Counted from the first letter of the stretch, positions 16,247 to 25,276 are shown. The stretch is DNA of 64,000 bases from Mesorhizobium_B sp035998495 (GCA_035998495.1 DASYHP010000087.1:1-64000); one strand, 5' to 3'. Notes: generated from the sequence alone by a model not told the origin. Translations and numbers: made by a program.

Positions 16247-16582
16247 TCAGGCCGCCTCGGCTTTCCCTTTGATCTCCTGAAGCACCTCGAACCCCTCGAA
16301 CTGGGGCGGCTCGAGATAAGTGGGCGCGCGGCCCGAGGTTTTCGGCTTGGCGTGGGACGCGCGAAACGCGTCCGAGCGCGTCCAGGCCTCGAAATCACCC
16401 TTGCTCCGCCACACCGTGTGCGAGGCGTAGAGCACATGATCCTCCCGAGCGGGACCGCGCAGCATGTGGAACTCGACGAAGCCGGGGGTCGCCTCGAGAT
16501 GGCTTTCCCGGTTGAGCCAGATCGCCTCGAAGGCTTCCGTCGCGTCCTTGGCGACCTTGAAGCGATTCATCGCGATGAACAT
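16247..16582 (-). CDS. ABM-fold monooxygenase (IsdG/HmuQ-type heme degradation candidate)
   Basis: The 111-residue protein is a single antibiotic-biosynthesis-monooxygenase domain: FIAMNRFKV strand, a helix with FEAIWLNRES, PGFVEFHMLRG, then YASHTVWRSKGDFEAWTRSDAFRASHA. The W-x3-W spacing and the late SxAFRxSH motif match IsdG-type heme-degrading enzymes, which in rhizobia are called HmuQ/HmuD. No heme transport genes lie nearby, so the substrate is uncertain. It ends 12 bp from the convergent CysZ-like gene. Confidence 0.75.
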   Translation of the reverse strand: MFIAMNRFKVAKDATEAFEAIWLNRESHLEATPGFVEFHMLRGPAREDHVLYASHTVWRSKGDFEAWTRSDAFRASHAKPKTSGRAPTYLEPPQFEGFEVLQEIKGKAEAA

Positions 16583-16643
16583 GGATCACTCCCGTGCCGA
16601 GGGCGGACGCGCCGAAATCGGCGGCGGCTCAAAAACCGCCGCC

Positions 16644-16664
16644 AAAAAGGAAAGCCCGCGGCTT
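16644..16664 (-). terminator. probable terminator after TRAP binding protein
   Basis: On the minus strand the stop codon of the binding-protein gene overlaps AAGCC-GCG-GGCTT, a short hairpin followed by TCCTTTTT. The stem is only five pairs, so termination may be partial. An unrelated 8-bp GC stem lies just beyond. Confidence 0.45.
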
Positions 16665-17673
16665 ACTGGCCGCGCAGATCCTTCAGCTCCGCCATCATGC
16701 GGTCCACCACGTCCTGGCCGATGGTGGGCGCATGCTTGTCATAGACAGCCTGCACGGCCTCGCGCATGGCGGCCTGGGCTTCGGGCGAAAGCTCCGTCAC
16801 CTCCATGCCGGCCTCCTTGACGTTGTTGAGCGACTGCTCGCCAAGCTCGCGGCTCGCCTTGCGCTGCACGTCACGTCCGACGATGGCGCAGTCCCTCAGG
16901 ATGGTCTGCTCCTCGGGGGAGAGCTGGTCCCAGAGCGGCTTGGAGTAGAGCACCATGAAGGGCGTGTAGGCGTGGCGCGACAGCGTCAGGTAGTCCTGCA
17001 CCTCGGAGAACTTGGAGGTGTCGATCGTCACCACGGGGTTCTCCTGGCCGTCGATCGCGCCGGTCTCGAGCGCCGAGAACACCTCGCCGAAGGCCATGGG
17101 CACGGCGTTGGCGCCGAGGTTCTGGAAGGTGTCGAGGAAGACGTTGTTCTGCATCACCCGGACCTTCAGCCCACTGATGTCGTCCACCGAGTCGACCGCC
17201 CGCTGGGAGTTGGTCAGGTTGCGGAAACCGTTCTCCCAATAGGCGAGGTTGACGAGGCCGTATTCCGGCATCTTTTCGGAGATGAACTGGCCGAACTCGC
17301 CGTCCAGGATCGCGTCGGCCTCCTGCTCGTTGTTGAACAGGAACGGCAGGTCGAACACGCCAAGCTCGGGCGCTATCCCTGCGAGCGGCGAGGTCGAGGT
17401 GATCACCATCTCCTGGGTGCCCGAGCGCAGCGCCTGGGTGGCGTCGAGGTCGCCGCCCAGCGCGCCGCTCCAAAACGCCTGGAGCTTCAGCTTGCCGCCG
17501 GACTTCTCTGTCGCGCATTCGGTCATGGCTTTGACGCCGTTGCCCACGGGATGGGTTTCGGCGACGCCGTTCGACACGCGGATGGTGCGGTCCTGGATCT
17601 GCGCCATGGCCGGTCCGGCGAAAACGCTGGCGGCGAGCGTCAGCGCGATCGCCTTGAGTGCGTTGGTCTTCAT
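16663..17673 (-). CDS. TRAP transporter solute-binding protein (DctP family)
   Basis: The 336-residue protein has a clear Sec signal peptide (cleavage about AMA-QIQ at residue 25). It shows DctP-family landmarks: RVSNGVAETHPVGNGV, FDLPFLFNN, the RNLTNSQR segment that carries the carboxylate-binding Arg, and FSALETGAIDGQENP. It binds an organic acid in the periplasm and delivers it to the membrane pair encoded upstream. GGGAGGAAATTGG precedes the ATG. It follows the large permease by 135 bp, with a terminator-like palindrome between them, so it may have its own promoter. Confidence 0.92.
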   Translation of the reverse strand: MKTNALKAIALTLAASVFAGPAMAQIQDRTIRVSNGVAETHPVGNGVKAMTECATEKSGGKLKLQAFWSGALGGDLDATQALRSGTQEMVITSTSPLAGIAPELGVFDLPFLFNNEQEADAILDGEFGQFISEKMPEYGLVNLAYWENGFRNLTNSQRAVDSVDDISGLKVRVMQNNVFLDTFQNLGANAVPMAFGEVFSALETGAIDGQENPVVTIDTSKFSEVQDYLTLSRHAYTPFMVLYSKPLWDQLSPEEQTILRDCAIVGRDVQRKASRELGEQSLNNVKEAGMEVTELSPEAQAAMREAVQAVYDKHAPTIGQDVVDRMMAELKDLRGQ

Positions 17674-17775
17674 CCAATTTCCTCCCTGTTGGTCTTTGCC
17701 GTGGGCATGCTCGTTGAGCCTCGCTAACTTAGGGCGCGTTGCGCCGCTGCGAAACCCGTTGCGCGCCTGGGCGGG

Positions 17776-17802
17776 AAAAAGCGTCGGCGCGCCGGCGCGC
17801 CG
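17776..17802 (-). terminator. terminator-like perfect palindrome between TRAP permease and binding protein
   Basis: An 18-bp perfect palindrome (17785-17802, alternating GC-rich) is followed on the minus strand by ACGCTTTTTCCC. It lies seven bases after the large-permease stop. It would end or attenuate the Q-M transcript before the binding-protein gene. Confidence 0.6.
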
Positions 17803-17808
17803 AATCGA

Positions 17809-19086
17809 TCACCTGAGCCAGGCAAGCGGCACGAGTACGAGCTCGGGAAAGAGCACAAGCAAGAACAGCACCGCGACCTGGGCCAGGAGGAAGGGCCAGA
17901 CGCCCGTGATCACCTGCCCGAGCGGCACGCGCGCCACGCCGCTCACCACGTTGAGCACGACGCCGACCGGCGGTGTGAGGAGGCCGATGCAGTTGTTCAT
18001 CACGAACAGGATGCCGAAATAGACGGGGTCGATGCCGGCCTCCCGGATGATCGGCATGAGCACCGGGGTCAGGATCAGGATGGTGGGCGCGAGGTCGAGC
18101 GCGGTGCCCACCACCAGCACCAGCACCATGATGACCGCGAGCAGGAGCTTCGGCCGGTCCACCAGCGGCTGGATGAGCCCGCCGATCTCGGCCGGGATGT
18201 TGGCCGACGTGATGAGCCAGGCCGAGACGATGGCCGCCGAGACGAGGAACATCACCACGGCGGTGGTCTTGGCGGCGGCCAGGAACACGCCGTAGAGGTC
18301 GCCGATCTTCAGTTCCCGGTAGATCACCATGCCCACGAACAGGGCGTAGACGGCCGCCACCACGGCGGCTTCGGTGGGCGTGAACACGCCGAAGCGGATG
18401 CCGCCCAGCACGATCACCGGCATGAACAAGGCCCAGCCGGCCTTCGCCGTGGCGCGGAGTTTCTCGCGGGTGGGCTGGCGCGGAAGCACGGCCACGTTTT
18501 CGCGCCGCGCGACCACCAGCCAGGCCACCACGAGCGACAGCGCCATCATGAGGCCCGGCACGATGCCGCCCAGGAAGAGCTGCGTGATGGAGACGTTCGC
18601 CGCCACGCCGAAGATGATATAGGCGACGGAAGGCGGGATCACGGGAGCGATCACGCCGCCCGCGGCCATCAGGCCGGACGCGCGCGGCACGTTGTAGCCG
18701 GCCTCGCGCATCATGGGGATCAGGATGGAGGCGAGCGCCGCCGTGTCGGCGGCCGCCGAGCCCGACAGGCTCGCCATGATGACGGCGGCGATGATCGCCA
18801 CGATGCCCAATCCGCCGCGGATGTGGCCCACGCAGGCGATGGCGAAATCGACGATGCGCCGCGACAGGCCGCCCGCGTTCATGATCTCGCCGGCCAACAG
18901 GAAGAAGGGGATCGCGAGCAACGTGAAGGTGTCGGCGCCGGTGATCATGCGCTGCGACACGATCTGCGTGTCGAAGATGCCCCCATAGGTCATCAGGGCG
19001 ATGCCGCAGAAGATCAGCGCGAAGGCGACCGGCACGCCGATCGCCATGGCCCCGAGCAGCGAGACGAGGAAGACGAGGATGGTCAT
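17809..19086 (-). CDS. TRAP transporter large permease (DctM family)
   Basis: The 425-residue protein has about 12 hydrophobic segments and the DctM hallmarks: an N-terminal GVPVAFALIFCG, AGGLSRRIVDFA, GSAAADTAALASILIPMM, and FGILFVMNNCIGLLTPPVG near the end. The ATG at 19086 overlaps the small permease stop (ATGA), so the two are translationally coupled. An in-frame extension upstream is antisense-like and rejected. It is the Na+-coupled translocation subunit. Confidence 0.93.
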   Translation of the reverse strand: MTILVFLVSLLGAMAIGVPVAFALIFCGIALMTYGGIFDTQIVSQRMITGADTFTLLAIPFFLLAGEIMNAGGLSRRIVDFAIACVGHIRGGLGIVAIIAAVIMASLSGSAAADTAALASILIPMMREAGYNVPRASGLMAAGGVIAPVIPPSVAYIIFGVAANVSITQLFLGGIVPGLMMALSLVVAWLVVARRENVAVLPRQPTREKLRATAKAGWALFMPVIVLGGIRFGVFTPTEAAVVAAVYALFVGMVIYRELKIGDLYGVFLAAAKTTAVVMFLVSAAIVSAWLITSANIPAEIGGLIQPLVDRPKLLLAVIMVLVLVVGTALDLAPTILILTPVLMPIIREAGIDPVYFGILFVMNNCIGLLTPPVGVVLNVVSGVARVPLGQVITGVWPFLLAQVAVLFLLVLFPELVLVPLAWLR

Positions 19087-19619
19087 TCCGCGCGCTCCCG
19101 CACGGCCTGGGCCGCCATGCCCTCGCCTGCGAAGGCCCCCACCTCCTCGTCCGAGATGCGGCCCGAAACGATGCGGAACAGCCTGAGCGCGGCCATGACG
19201 CCGATGCCGATGCTGGTGAAGAACGCGGTCCCATAAACCCAGATCATGGAGATGCCCACGACCGGCGCCTGCATGGAGGCGTTGATGGGCGCCTGCCGCC
19301 AGGTGCCCCAGAACAGCACAGCCATGCACAAGAGGATGACGATCTCGCTCAAAGCCATGCAGACGAGCCGGCCGCGCCGGCCGAAGCGCTGGACCAGCGT
19401 TTCCACGCCCAGATGCGCACTTTCGCGAAACGCCACTACCGCGCCGACGAAGGTCAGCCAGACGAAGAAATAGCGCGACATCTCCTCCGAGATGACGATG
19501 CCCGAATTGAAGCCGTAGCGGAGCACCACATTCCCGAACACCATGGCCACCATCCCGGCCAAAAGCACCACCAACACCGCTTCCAGGCCACGGAACAGCC
19601 AATCAGCACTTTTCCGCAC
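19083..19619 (-). CDS. TRAP transporter small permease (DctQ family)
   Basis: The GTG at 19619 with GGGAGGGCGCC upstream gives a 178-residue protein starting VRKSADWLFRGLEAVL, where DctQ proteins normally begin. Upstream in-frame ATGs would add a basic, non-conserved leader. It has four TM segments (about 12-32, 50-70, 88-108, 130-150) with the family motif SEEMSRYFFVWLTFVGAV between the first two. It couples the binding protein to the large permease. Confidence 0.88.
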   Translation of the reverse strand: MRKSADWLFRGLEAVLVVLLAGMVAMVFGNVVLRYGFNSGIVISEEMSRYFFVWLTFVGAVVAFRESAHLGVETLVQRFGRRGRLVCMALSEIVILLCMAVLFWGTWRQAPINASMQAPVVGISMIWVYGTAFFTSIGIGVMAALRLFRIVSGRISDEEVGAFAGEGMAAQAVRERAE

Positions 19620-19880
19620 GGCGCCCTCCCTTGCTCCGTTCCTTGGCTCCCGCCCCTCCGGCATGCGCGGGCCGGCGGCTGAAGCAAGGTGTCTGGTCAT
19701 GCCCGCTGCGATCCGGCGCAACAAGAGGCGAAACGCATATTTCACCAGCGCGAGCGCCGCGGAACCAATGTCGCGCCGTCCGATTGCCCGCGATCCCATG
19801 AGCATCGCGGCGCAGGCGGCGCGCAGCCGCCGCTTCGCGGGCCCATGAAGCCGGGCTGGGCGATGGAGGAGACCACGACC

Positions 19881-20087
19881 ATGACGCGTGACATCGGCGG
19901 GCTTTCCGTCTTCATCACCGGCGGGTCGAGCGGCAGCGACCGCGCCGCCGGCAACAAAGGACCGCCGCGCTCCACCGGCACGATCGGCCGCGCCGTGGGC
20001 GTGGCGGCGCTGGCCGCGGGCCTGCTCCTCATCAGCACGAAAGCGGCCCAGGCGCGGCGAAGCCGAGCCCTAGCCTCCTCAGACTAA
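19881..20087 (+). CDS. small hypothetical membrane or secreted protein (68 aa)
   Basis: GGAGGAGACC lies 10 bases before the ATG. The product has one hydrophobic segment (VGVAALAAGLLLISTKAAQA, about residues 39-58) near its C-terminus and a Gly/Ser-rich N-terminus. The ATG at 19863 is an alternative start. No family is recognised. The 260 bp to its left, up to the small-permease start, shows no other clear gene. Confidence 0.35.
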   Translation: MTRDIGGLSVFITGGSSGSDRAAGNKGPPRSTGTIGRAVGVAALAAGLLLISTKAAQARRSRALASSD

Positions 20088-20095
20088 ACGCGCGG

Positions 20096-20488
20096 TCAGC
20101 CCTCGCCGAAATCGTAATGCACGTCGTCCAGCGCCGATGTGGGGAACAGAAACAGAAAGCGCAGCGGCTCCGAGCCCATCGCCGCCGTGCGGTGCCAGAC
20201 ATTGGAAGGAATGAACAGCGATCGGCCCGGCGAGAGCGTGTAAGTTCGGCCTTCGATCTCGACTTCCCCTTCCCCGCTCACCCCGTGATAGATCTCACCG
20301 GGCGCGTGGCGATGGCGGGGCAGCTCCCCGCCCGGCGCGATCTCGGCCAAGCCCATGCTCATCTCCGCAGTCGGCGTCTTGGGCGCGGAGAAGAGCAGCT
20401 TCCAGCGCAGCTTTGTCTCGTCGATGAACGGGCTTTCGGGCCAGCTTTCCCATTCGACCGCTTCGGGATCGATCCTTGTCGGCTCCAT
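20096..20488 (-). CDS. cupin-domain protein
   Basis: The 130-residue protein is a single-cupin beta barrel. Motif 1 is GGELPRHRHAPGEIYHGVSGEGEVEIEG, with two His and a Glu as metal ligands, and motif 2 is PGRSLFIPSNVWHRT, with the fourth His. The start at 20488 (MEPTRIDPEAVEW) is chosen because the longer frame upstream is basic and unlike the family. Its enzymatic role cannot be told from the sequence; single cupins include sugar isomerases, dioxygenases and lyases. Confidence 0.85.
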   Translation of the reverse strand: MEPTRIDPEAVEWESWPESPFIDETKLRWKLLFSAPKTPTAEMSMGLAEIAPGGELPRHRHAPGEIYHGVSGEGEVEIEGRTYTLSPGRSLFIPSNVWHRTAAMGSEPLRFLFLFPTSALDDVHYDFGEG

Positions 20489-20634
20489 GCGGCGTCCTTG
20501 CTTCGCGTGTGTCGGGCTTCGTGCGGCGCCGCAAGCTTGAGAACGGCGCTCCGTCGGCATCGTTGCGCAAGAGCCTTTCCGGCCGCCTCCCGCTCGGCTA
20601 CAGCAAGCCTTCCCGCCTTCGTCAGAGTTCACCC

Positions 20635-21465
20635 ATGCGCTTTACCGACCAGGACGCCGTTCGCGTGGCGGAGATCCTCCGCGCCGCGGCGGCCAAGGAG
20701 ATCATGCCGCGCTTCCGCAGGCTTGAAGAAGGGGCGGTCCGGCTGAAAACCTCGGCCACCGATCTCGTCACCGACGCCGACGAGGCGGCCGAGCGTTTCA
20801 TCGAAGCGGAATTGCTTCGCGCCTTTCCCGGCGCGGCGGTGATCGGCGAGGAGGCGGTGAGCCGCGATCCTGCCCGCCTCAAGGGCCTGGGCGAGGCGGA
20901 GATCGCCTTCATCCTCGACCCCATCGACGGCACGTTCAACTTCGCGTCGGGCCTGCCGCTGTTCGGCGTCATGGCGGCGGTGACGATGCGCGGCGAGGTC
21001 GTATGCGGGGTGATCCTCGATCCCGTGATGGACGACTGGGCCGTGGCCCTGCGCGGCGAAGGCGCTTGGCTCCAGCGCCCGGACGGGGAGCGGACGCTGT
21101 TCCGCGTCGCCTCCCCGGCCCCGCTTGGCGAACTCGTCGGCAACGTGTCCTGGGCCTATCTGCCAGAAGAGCTGCGGCGCGCCGTCCCCGCCAATCTCTG
21201 GAAGTTCGCGCTCACGCCCGATTTCCGCTGCGCCGCCCACAATTACCGCCTGCTCGCGTCGGGGCATCTGCACTTCACATTCTCGTCGAGCGTCAAGCCG
21301 TGGGACCACGCCGCCGGATGCCTGATCCACCGCGAGGCCGGCGGCTACACCGCCCATTTCGATGGCTCGCCCTACCGGCCCATCAACTTAGGCGGCGGCC
21401 TCATCTCCGCCCCCGACCGAAGCACATGGGAGGCGGTGCGCGACGCGCTTCTCGGCGGCCCTTAA
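20635..21465 (+). CDS. inositol monophosphatase family protein
   Basis: The 276-residue protein carries the Mg/Li-dependent phosphatase motifs: DLVTDADE, GEEAV (E72-E73), DPIDGT (95-100) and WDHAAG (222-227). The family hydrolyses inositol-1-phosphate, histidinol phosphate or PAP; the spacing here does not decide among them. The ATG at 20635 matches the family start. It diverges from the cupin gene and converges on the hydrolase gene with a nine-base gap. Confidence 0.9.
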   Translation: MRFTDQDAVRVAEILRAAAAKEIMPRFRRLEEGAVRLKTSATDLVTDADEAAERFIEAELLRAFPGAAVIGEEAVSRDPARLKGLGEAEIAFILDPIDGTFNFASGLPLFGVMAAVTMRGEVVCGVILDPVMDDWAVALRGEGAWLQRPDGERTLFRVASPAPLGELVGNVSWAYLPEELRRAVPANLWKFALTPDFRCAAHNYRLLASGHLHFTFSSSVKPWDHAAGCLIHREAGGYTAHFDGSPYRPINLGGGLISAPDRSTWEAVRDALLGGP

Positions 21466-21473
21466 GCCCTGCC

Positions 21474-22541
21474 TCAAGCCTTCGTCCACACCTGACCCGG
21501 GCGGACGGCGATGAAGCGTTCCGGCGGAACGTCGCGCCGGGCGAGCGCCGCCGCCAGATCGGCCGGCGGCTCGTCCACGCCCTCATTGGTGAGCTGGAAC
21601 GTTCCCCAGTGATAGCCGAGCGCCTGCCCGGCCCCAAGGATGCCGAAGGCTTGAACCGCGTCGTCCGGGTTCATGTGCTGAGGCGCCATGAACCAACGCG
21701 GCTCATAGGCGCCGATGGGCAGGAGCGCCACGTCGATGCGGGAATGGCGCGCGGCGATCTCCCTGAAATGCGTGCCGCCGCCGAACCCCGTATCGCCAGC
21801 GAAGTAAAGCGTGCCGCCCTCGGTTTCGATCACGAACGAGCCCCAAAGCGCGTGGTTGCGGTCGTTGGTCCAGCGTGCGGACCAATGATGCGCGGGCTCG
21901 ATCGTCACGCGGCCTGACGCGCCGACGCGCACCGTCTCTCGCCAGTCGGCCGCATGGACCGCGATTCCCTCGCGTTCGGCGCGGATGATCGCGTCATTGC
22001 CGAGCGGCGTGACGATCGCGGGACGGTGGCGCTGCCAGAGCCGCCCCAGCGTGGCTGTGTCCAGGTGGTCGTAATGGTTGTGGCTGACCAGAACGGCGTC
22101 GATCGGCGGCAGGTCGTCGAAGCGGATGCCGGGCGGGTTCGCCCGGCGGGGGCCGGCGAAGCCGAAGGGACTCGCCCGCTCCGACCACACGGGGTCGGTC
22201 AGGATGTTGAGCCCGCCAGCCTGGATGAGGAAGCTGGCATGCCCGACCATCACGATCCTGATGTCGCCCTCGCCCACGCGCGGAGGCGGGCGGTCGAATG
22301 GAAAAGGGCTGGGATAGCGTTCCGGCCAAGCGTCTCGACGCTCGCCCAACTGCCAGCGCAGGAAATCGCGAAAGCCACGCGGCCCCTCCCCGCCCGGATT
22401 GAAGAAAAGCTCGCCATCGAAATGGTCGCTGGGCGGACCGCGGTAATAGACATTTCCCGACGCCGAGTGTGACAGGCCGGCGAACAGCCCAAGAACGGGC
22501 ACGCCGGCCAGCGCCGCCAGAACCTTGCGGCGCGTCAGCAC
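21474..22541 (-). CDS. metallo-beta-lactamase-fold hydrolase (NAPE-PLD/UlaG-like)
   Basis: The 355-residue protein has an N-terminal basic plus hydrophobic leader (RRKVLAALAGVPVLGLFAGL) that should export or anchor it. The mature part has the HxHxDH zinc motif SHNHYDHLD (H154, H156, D158, H159), LYFAGDTGF and a late His. The VGHASFLIQAGGLNILTDPVWSERASP stretch is typical of NAPE-hydrolysing phospholipase D-like proteins. The function is probably a phosphodiesterase or lipid hydrolase at the envelope. Confidence 0.85.
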   Translation of the reverse strand: MLTRRKVLAALAGVPVLGLFAGLSHSASGNVYYRGPPSDHFDGELFFNPGGEGPRGFRDFLRWQLGERRDAWPERYPSPFPFDRPPPRVGEGDIRIVMVGHASFLIQAGGLNILTDPVWSERASPFGFAGPRRANPPGIRFDDLPPIDAVLVSHNHYDHLDTATLGRLWQRHRPAIVTPLGNDAIIRAEREGIAVHAADWRETVRVGASGRVTIEPAHHWSARWTNDRNHALWGSFVIETEGGTLYFAGDTGFGGGTHFREIAARHSRIDVALLPIGAYEPRWFMAPQHMNPDDAVQAFGILGAGQALGYHWGTFQLTNEGVDEPPADLAAALARRDVPPERFIAVRPGQVWTKA

Positions 22542-22658
22542 GCGGGAGCCGCCCGACCGGCCAGGCGGCCGCCCTGCTCATGTCTTGTCATGGAGAGCAT
22601 CTGCAGGATGATGGCTGCGGCGCGCAAGAGCCAAGCGCTCCGATGCGTGCTTCGCACG

Positions 22659-23453
22659 TCACATTCCCCCGCGGCCAAGCGCCGTGCGCAGGGCGCGGAT
22701 TTCCGCCCTGAGTTCGGCGATGTCGGACGCGCTGGCGACCTCGCTCTCCTTGGCCGCGGCCTCCTGGCCGACGAAGAAGCTGGCGAAGCTCGCGGTGATG
22801 TAGCCGAACACTGCGAAGCCGTAGAAGGCCAGCAGCAGGCAGAGCAGACGTCCTTCGGGCGTCTGCGGCCAGAACTCCGAGCCCATCGTGGCGATGAGCA
22901 TGGACGTCCACCACAGGGCGTCCCAATAGGACGTGAAGCCGTCCTCCACCTCGCCGGCGGGCTCGAAGGCGAGCATGCCGGCCGCGCCCAAGAACGCCAA
23001 CAGCACGGTGAGCGCCAGGACATAGCCCAGGCCCCGCCGCCCGAGGCTTGCCTTCAGCGCGTTCATGCCCCGATTGGCCGTGCCCACGATCTTGACGAGC
23101 CGGAACCCACGCGCGGCGCGCGCCAGGCGCAGGACGCGAAAGACCCGAAACAGCCGGAAGGCCGGCACCGCAAGGGCGATGATCGTGACGACGTTGCTCT
23201 TGAGGAAGTCGAGCTTTTCGGGCGCGAGTGCGAAGCGCAAGGCGAACTCGGCGATGAAGACCACCCAGATCGCCATGCCGAAGGTTTCCAGCAGGCTCGA
23301 GGCGCCCCACACGAACTCCGCCAGCACCAGCAGCAGCCAGACGAAGCTCAGGACCAGCATGGGCGTTTGCAGCCAGTCCTCGAGCTGATGAAGCAAGGCC
23401 CAGCGTTCGTCGTTCGGTTCGCCCGGCGCGGCGCGCATGTCCGTGTCCGTCAT
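22659..23453 (-). CDS. voltage-gated-like ion channel (six-TM family)
   Basis: The 264-residue protein has TM segments at about 27-45, 52-72 and 85-100, an arginine-rich S4 (RLFRVFRVLRLARAARGFR) near residues 100-120, an S5 (YVLALTVLLAFLGAAG), a pore helix and an S6. The pore reads SMLIATMGSEFWP instead of the K+ channel TVGYG, so selectivity is uncertain. A C-terminal coiled-coil (ASDIAELRAEIRALRTALG) probably tetramerises it. The ATG at 23453 is chosen because the leader before it is basic and non-conserved. Confidence 0.82.
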   Translation of the reverse strand: MTDTDMRAAPGEPNDERWALLHQLEDWLQTPMLVLSFVWLLLVLAEFVWGASSLLETFGMAIWVVFIAEFALRFALAPEKLDFLKSNVVTIIALAVPAFRLFRVFRVLRLARAARGFRLVKIVGTANRGMNALKASLGRRGLGYVLALTVLLAFLGAAGMLAFEPAGEVEDGFTSYWDALWWTSMLIATMGSEFWPQTPEGRLLCLLLAFYGFAVFGYITASFASFFVGQEAAAKESEVASASDIAELRAEIRALRTALGRGGM

Positions 23454-23522
23454 CGGCCTCTTCCCCTTCGAAAGCGGCGCGCCCGCCGCTCTCCACATGG
23501 CCGAACGATGGTCAACCGACGC

Positions 23523-24293
23523 CTAGATCGCAAGAAGCAGCGCCGCGTAGCCCCCCATGCCGAGCGCGAAGGCGCAGAAACGGCTTTGCCGCTCGCTCGG
23601 CACCTCTTCCTTCAGCACGTTGAGGATCACGCCGCCGGCTAGGAAGGCGATCAGCACGCCGACAAACGCTTCCGAAACCTCGACCGTCAAGCCCACGGCG
23701 AAGCCCAGGAGGACCGCCGCCGCCAAAATCCATCGTCCCACGCGGCGGTAAAGCGACTTGTGATGCTCGGCGAGCCCGTGGTCGTTGACGATGAAATGCA
23801 GCGCCATGGCGAACGCGAAGAACAGAAGCGGGCCCACCGCGCCGTCCTCCCGGTGCAGCAGAAGGTAGCCGATCAGCGCGTTGTAGAGGGCGAACGAGCC
23901 CATATGGACCCAGAACACGGCGGGGCCGGCATCGGCGCCCTCCTCCGCCTCCTGTCGCCCGCCGCCGACGGACGCCCCGGCGCGGCGCGAGCGGGCCGTC
24001 AGCGCCATGCGGTCCAGGCCATAGAAGACGGCGAGCCCGAGCAGCGCCACGAGATAGACATGCCGTTCGGCGAAGAGCTCGACCGCGCCTTGCGCCAACT
24101 TGCCGACATGCTCCTGCGCCTGCGCGAGCTCAGGGAGAAGATGCACGAAGACGTAGGCCACCGACACGCCGCCCGCGAGCGACAGCCAGATGCTGCGCGG
24201 CGTGACGTCCAGGAAGCGCAGCTTGGGCGTGAGCAGATGCACCGCCGCCAGGACGGTCGCCGCGAGCAGCGCGGCGAGCGCGAGCCCGCTCAT
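23523..24293 (-). CDS. ZIP-like integral membrane protein
   Basis: The 256-residue protein has about seven to eight hydrophobic segments. It carries the pattern AYVFVHLLPEL in the early part and HFIVNDHGLAEHHKSLYRR in the middle, and a C-terminal GGVILNVLKEEVP. The HxxPE and the N-D-H / E-x-x-K elements resemble ZIP metal transporters, although the canonical HxxxE repeats are partly altered. Its ATG overlaps the transpeptidase stop (ATGA), so the pair is co-translated. The metal substrate is unproven. Confidence 0.65.
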   Translation of the reverse strand: MSGLALAALLAATVLAAVHLLTPKLRFLDVTPRSIWLSLAGGVSVAYVFVHLLPELAQAQEHVGKLAQGAVELFAERHVYLVALLGLAVFYGLDRMALTARSRRAGASVGGGRQEAEEGADAGPAVFWVHMGSFALYNALIGYLLLHREDGAVGPLLFFAFAMALHFIVNDHGLAEHHKSLYRRVGRWILAAAVLLGFAVGLTVEVSEAFVGVLIAFLAGGVILNVLKEEVPSERQSRFCAFALGMGGYAALLLAI

Positions 24294-25276
24294 TCCTGGA
24301 ACTCGACCACCGTCCTGCCCGGCGCCACGAGTTCGGCCAGTTCCTGGGCGTCCCAGTTGGTCAGGCGGACGCAGCCATGGCTCGCGGTCTTGTCGATCAC
24401 GGCCGGCTCCGGCGTGCCGTGAATGCCGTAGGTCGGCTCGGTGAGATCGATCCACATGATGCCGACCGGCCCGTTCGGTCCCGGCGGCAGCACCAATGTC
24501 TCGTCGTTGTCGCCCTGCTGGAAGTTCTTGTCCGGGTTATAGGTGTAGGTGGGCTCCGGCGCGATCGCCTTGACCTTGTGCGTTCCCTTGGGCGACGGGT
24601 TTTCTTCGGAGCCGATCGTGGCGGGGTAGGCCGCCACCAGCCTGTCCTCGGCCTCATAGGCGAAAAGCTCGCCGCGGCTGCGGTCCACGACGATGCGCGT
24701 CACCGTTCCTTCCGCATCCTTGCCGGGAACGGTCACGAGGATTTCCGTGCCGGGCTTGGAGAAGTCCGCGCCCGGGTTCAGCGCCGCAAGCAGGTCCTGG
24801 TCCATGTGGAAGCGCTCGGCGAGCATCTCCTTCGGCCCGGAATAGCCCAGCCATTCCATCTCGGCCAGTTTGGAATAATCTTCCGGCAGGTCCTCGACAT
24901 AGCGGCCCGACACGTCTTCTTCCGTGATCTCATATTCCTCAACGGCTGCGCCGGCGTCCTTGGCGAGCGCCGCCCAAATCGCCTCGTCCATCTCCTCGCC
25001 TTCGCCGATCTTCTCGCGCTCGCGATAGGCGCGGATCGCCTTCTTCGTGTTCTCGCCGAAAAGGCCGTCGATCACGCCTGGGGAGACGTCGGCGCGGTCG
25101 AGCAGAACCTGGACGCGGATCAGAAAGGGATGGGGACTCTCGCTGGCTTGCGCGTCGGCCTCCGACCAGCCGGTGAAGTCGGCGGCGTTGACGGCCTCTC
25201 TGGTCAGTTTGGGCGCGGCGCGGCCGGGCAAGCAGGACAAAAGAAGGAACAAGGGCAGGAACGTCAGACGCAGCAT
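24290..25276 (-). CDS. L,D-transpeptidase (YkuD) with peptidoglycan-binding domain
   Basis: The 328-residue exported protein begins with a hydrophobic leader ending LLLSCLPG, so it may be a lipoprotein. It has a PGBD-1-like domain (PGVIDGLFGENTKKAIRAY, about 65-90) and a C-terminal YkuD domain with the active site HGT...SHGCVRLTNWDAQEL (about 285-315, catalytic Cys). It makes 3-3 crosslinks in peptidoglycan or attaches lipoproteins. It is the first gene of a two-gene unit with the ZIP-like protein. Confidence 0.92.
   Translation of the reverse strand: MLRLTFLPLFLLLSCLPGRAAPKLTREAVNAADFTGWSEADAQASESPHPFLIRVQVLLDRADVSPGVIDGLFGENTKKAIRAYREREKIGEGEEMDEAIWAALAKDAGAAVEEYEITEEDVSGRYVEDLPEDYSKLAEMEWLGYSGPKEMLAERFHMDQDLLAALNPGADFSKPGTEILVTVPGKDAEGTVTRIVVDRSRGELFAYEAEDRLVAAYPATIGSEENPSPKGTHKVKAIAPEPTYTYNPDKNFQQGDNDETLVLPPGPNGPVGIMWIDLTEPTYGIHGTPEPAVIDKTASHGCVRLTNWDAQELAELVAPGRTVVEFQE

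Noticed and set aside
16611..16650. 8-bp GC stem between the ABM and TRAP binding-protein genes as a main terminator
   Set aside because: It is not followed by a T run in either direction. The shorter hairpin at the stop codon is the better candidate.
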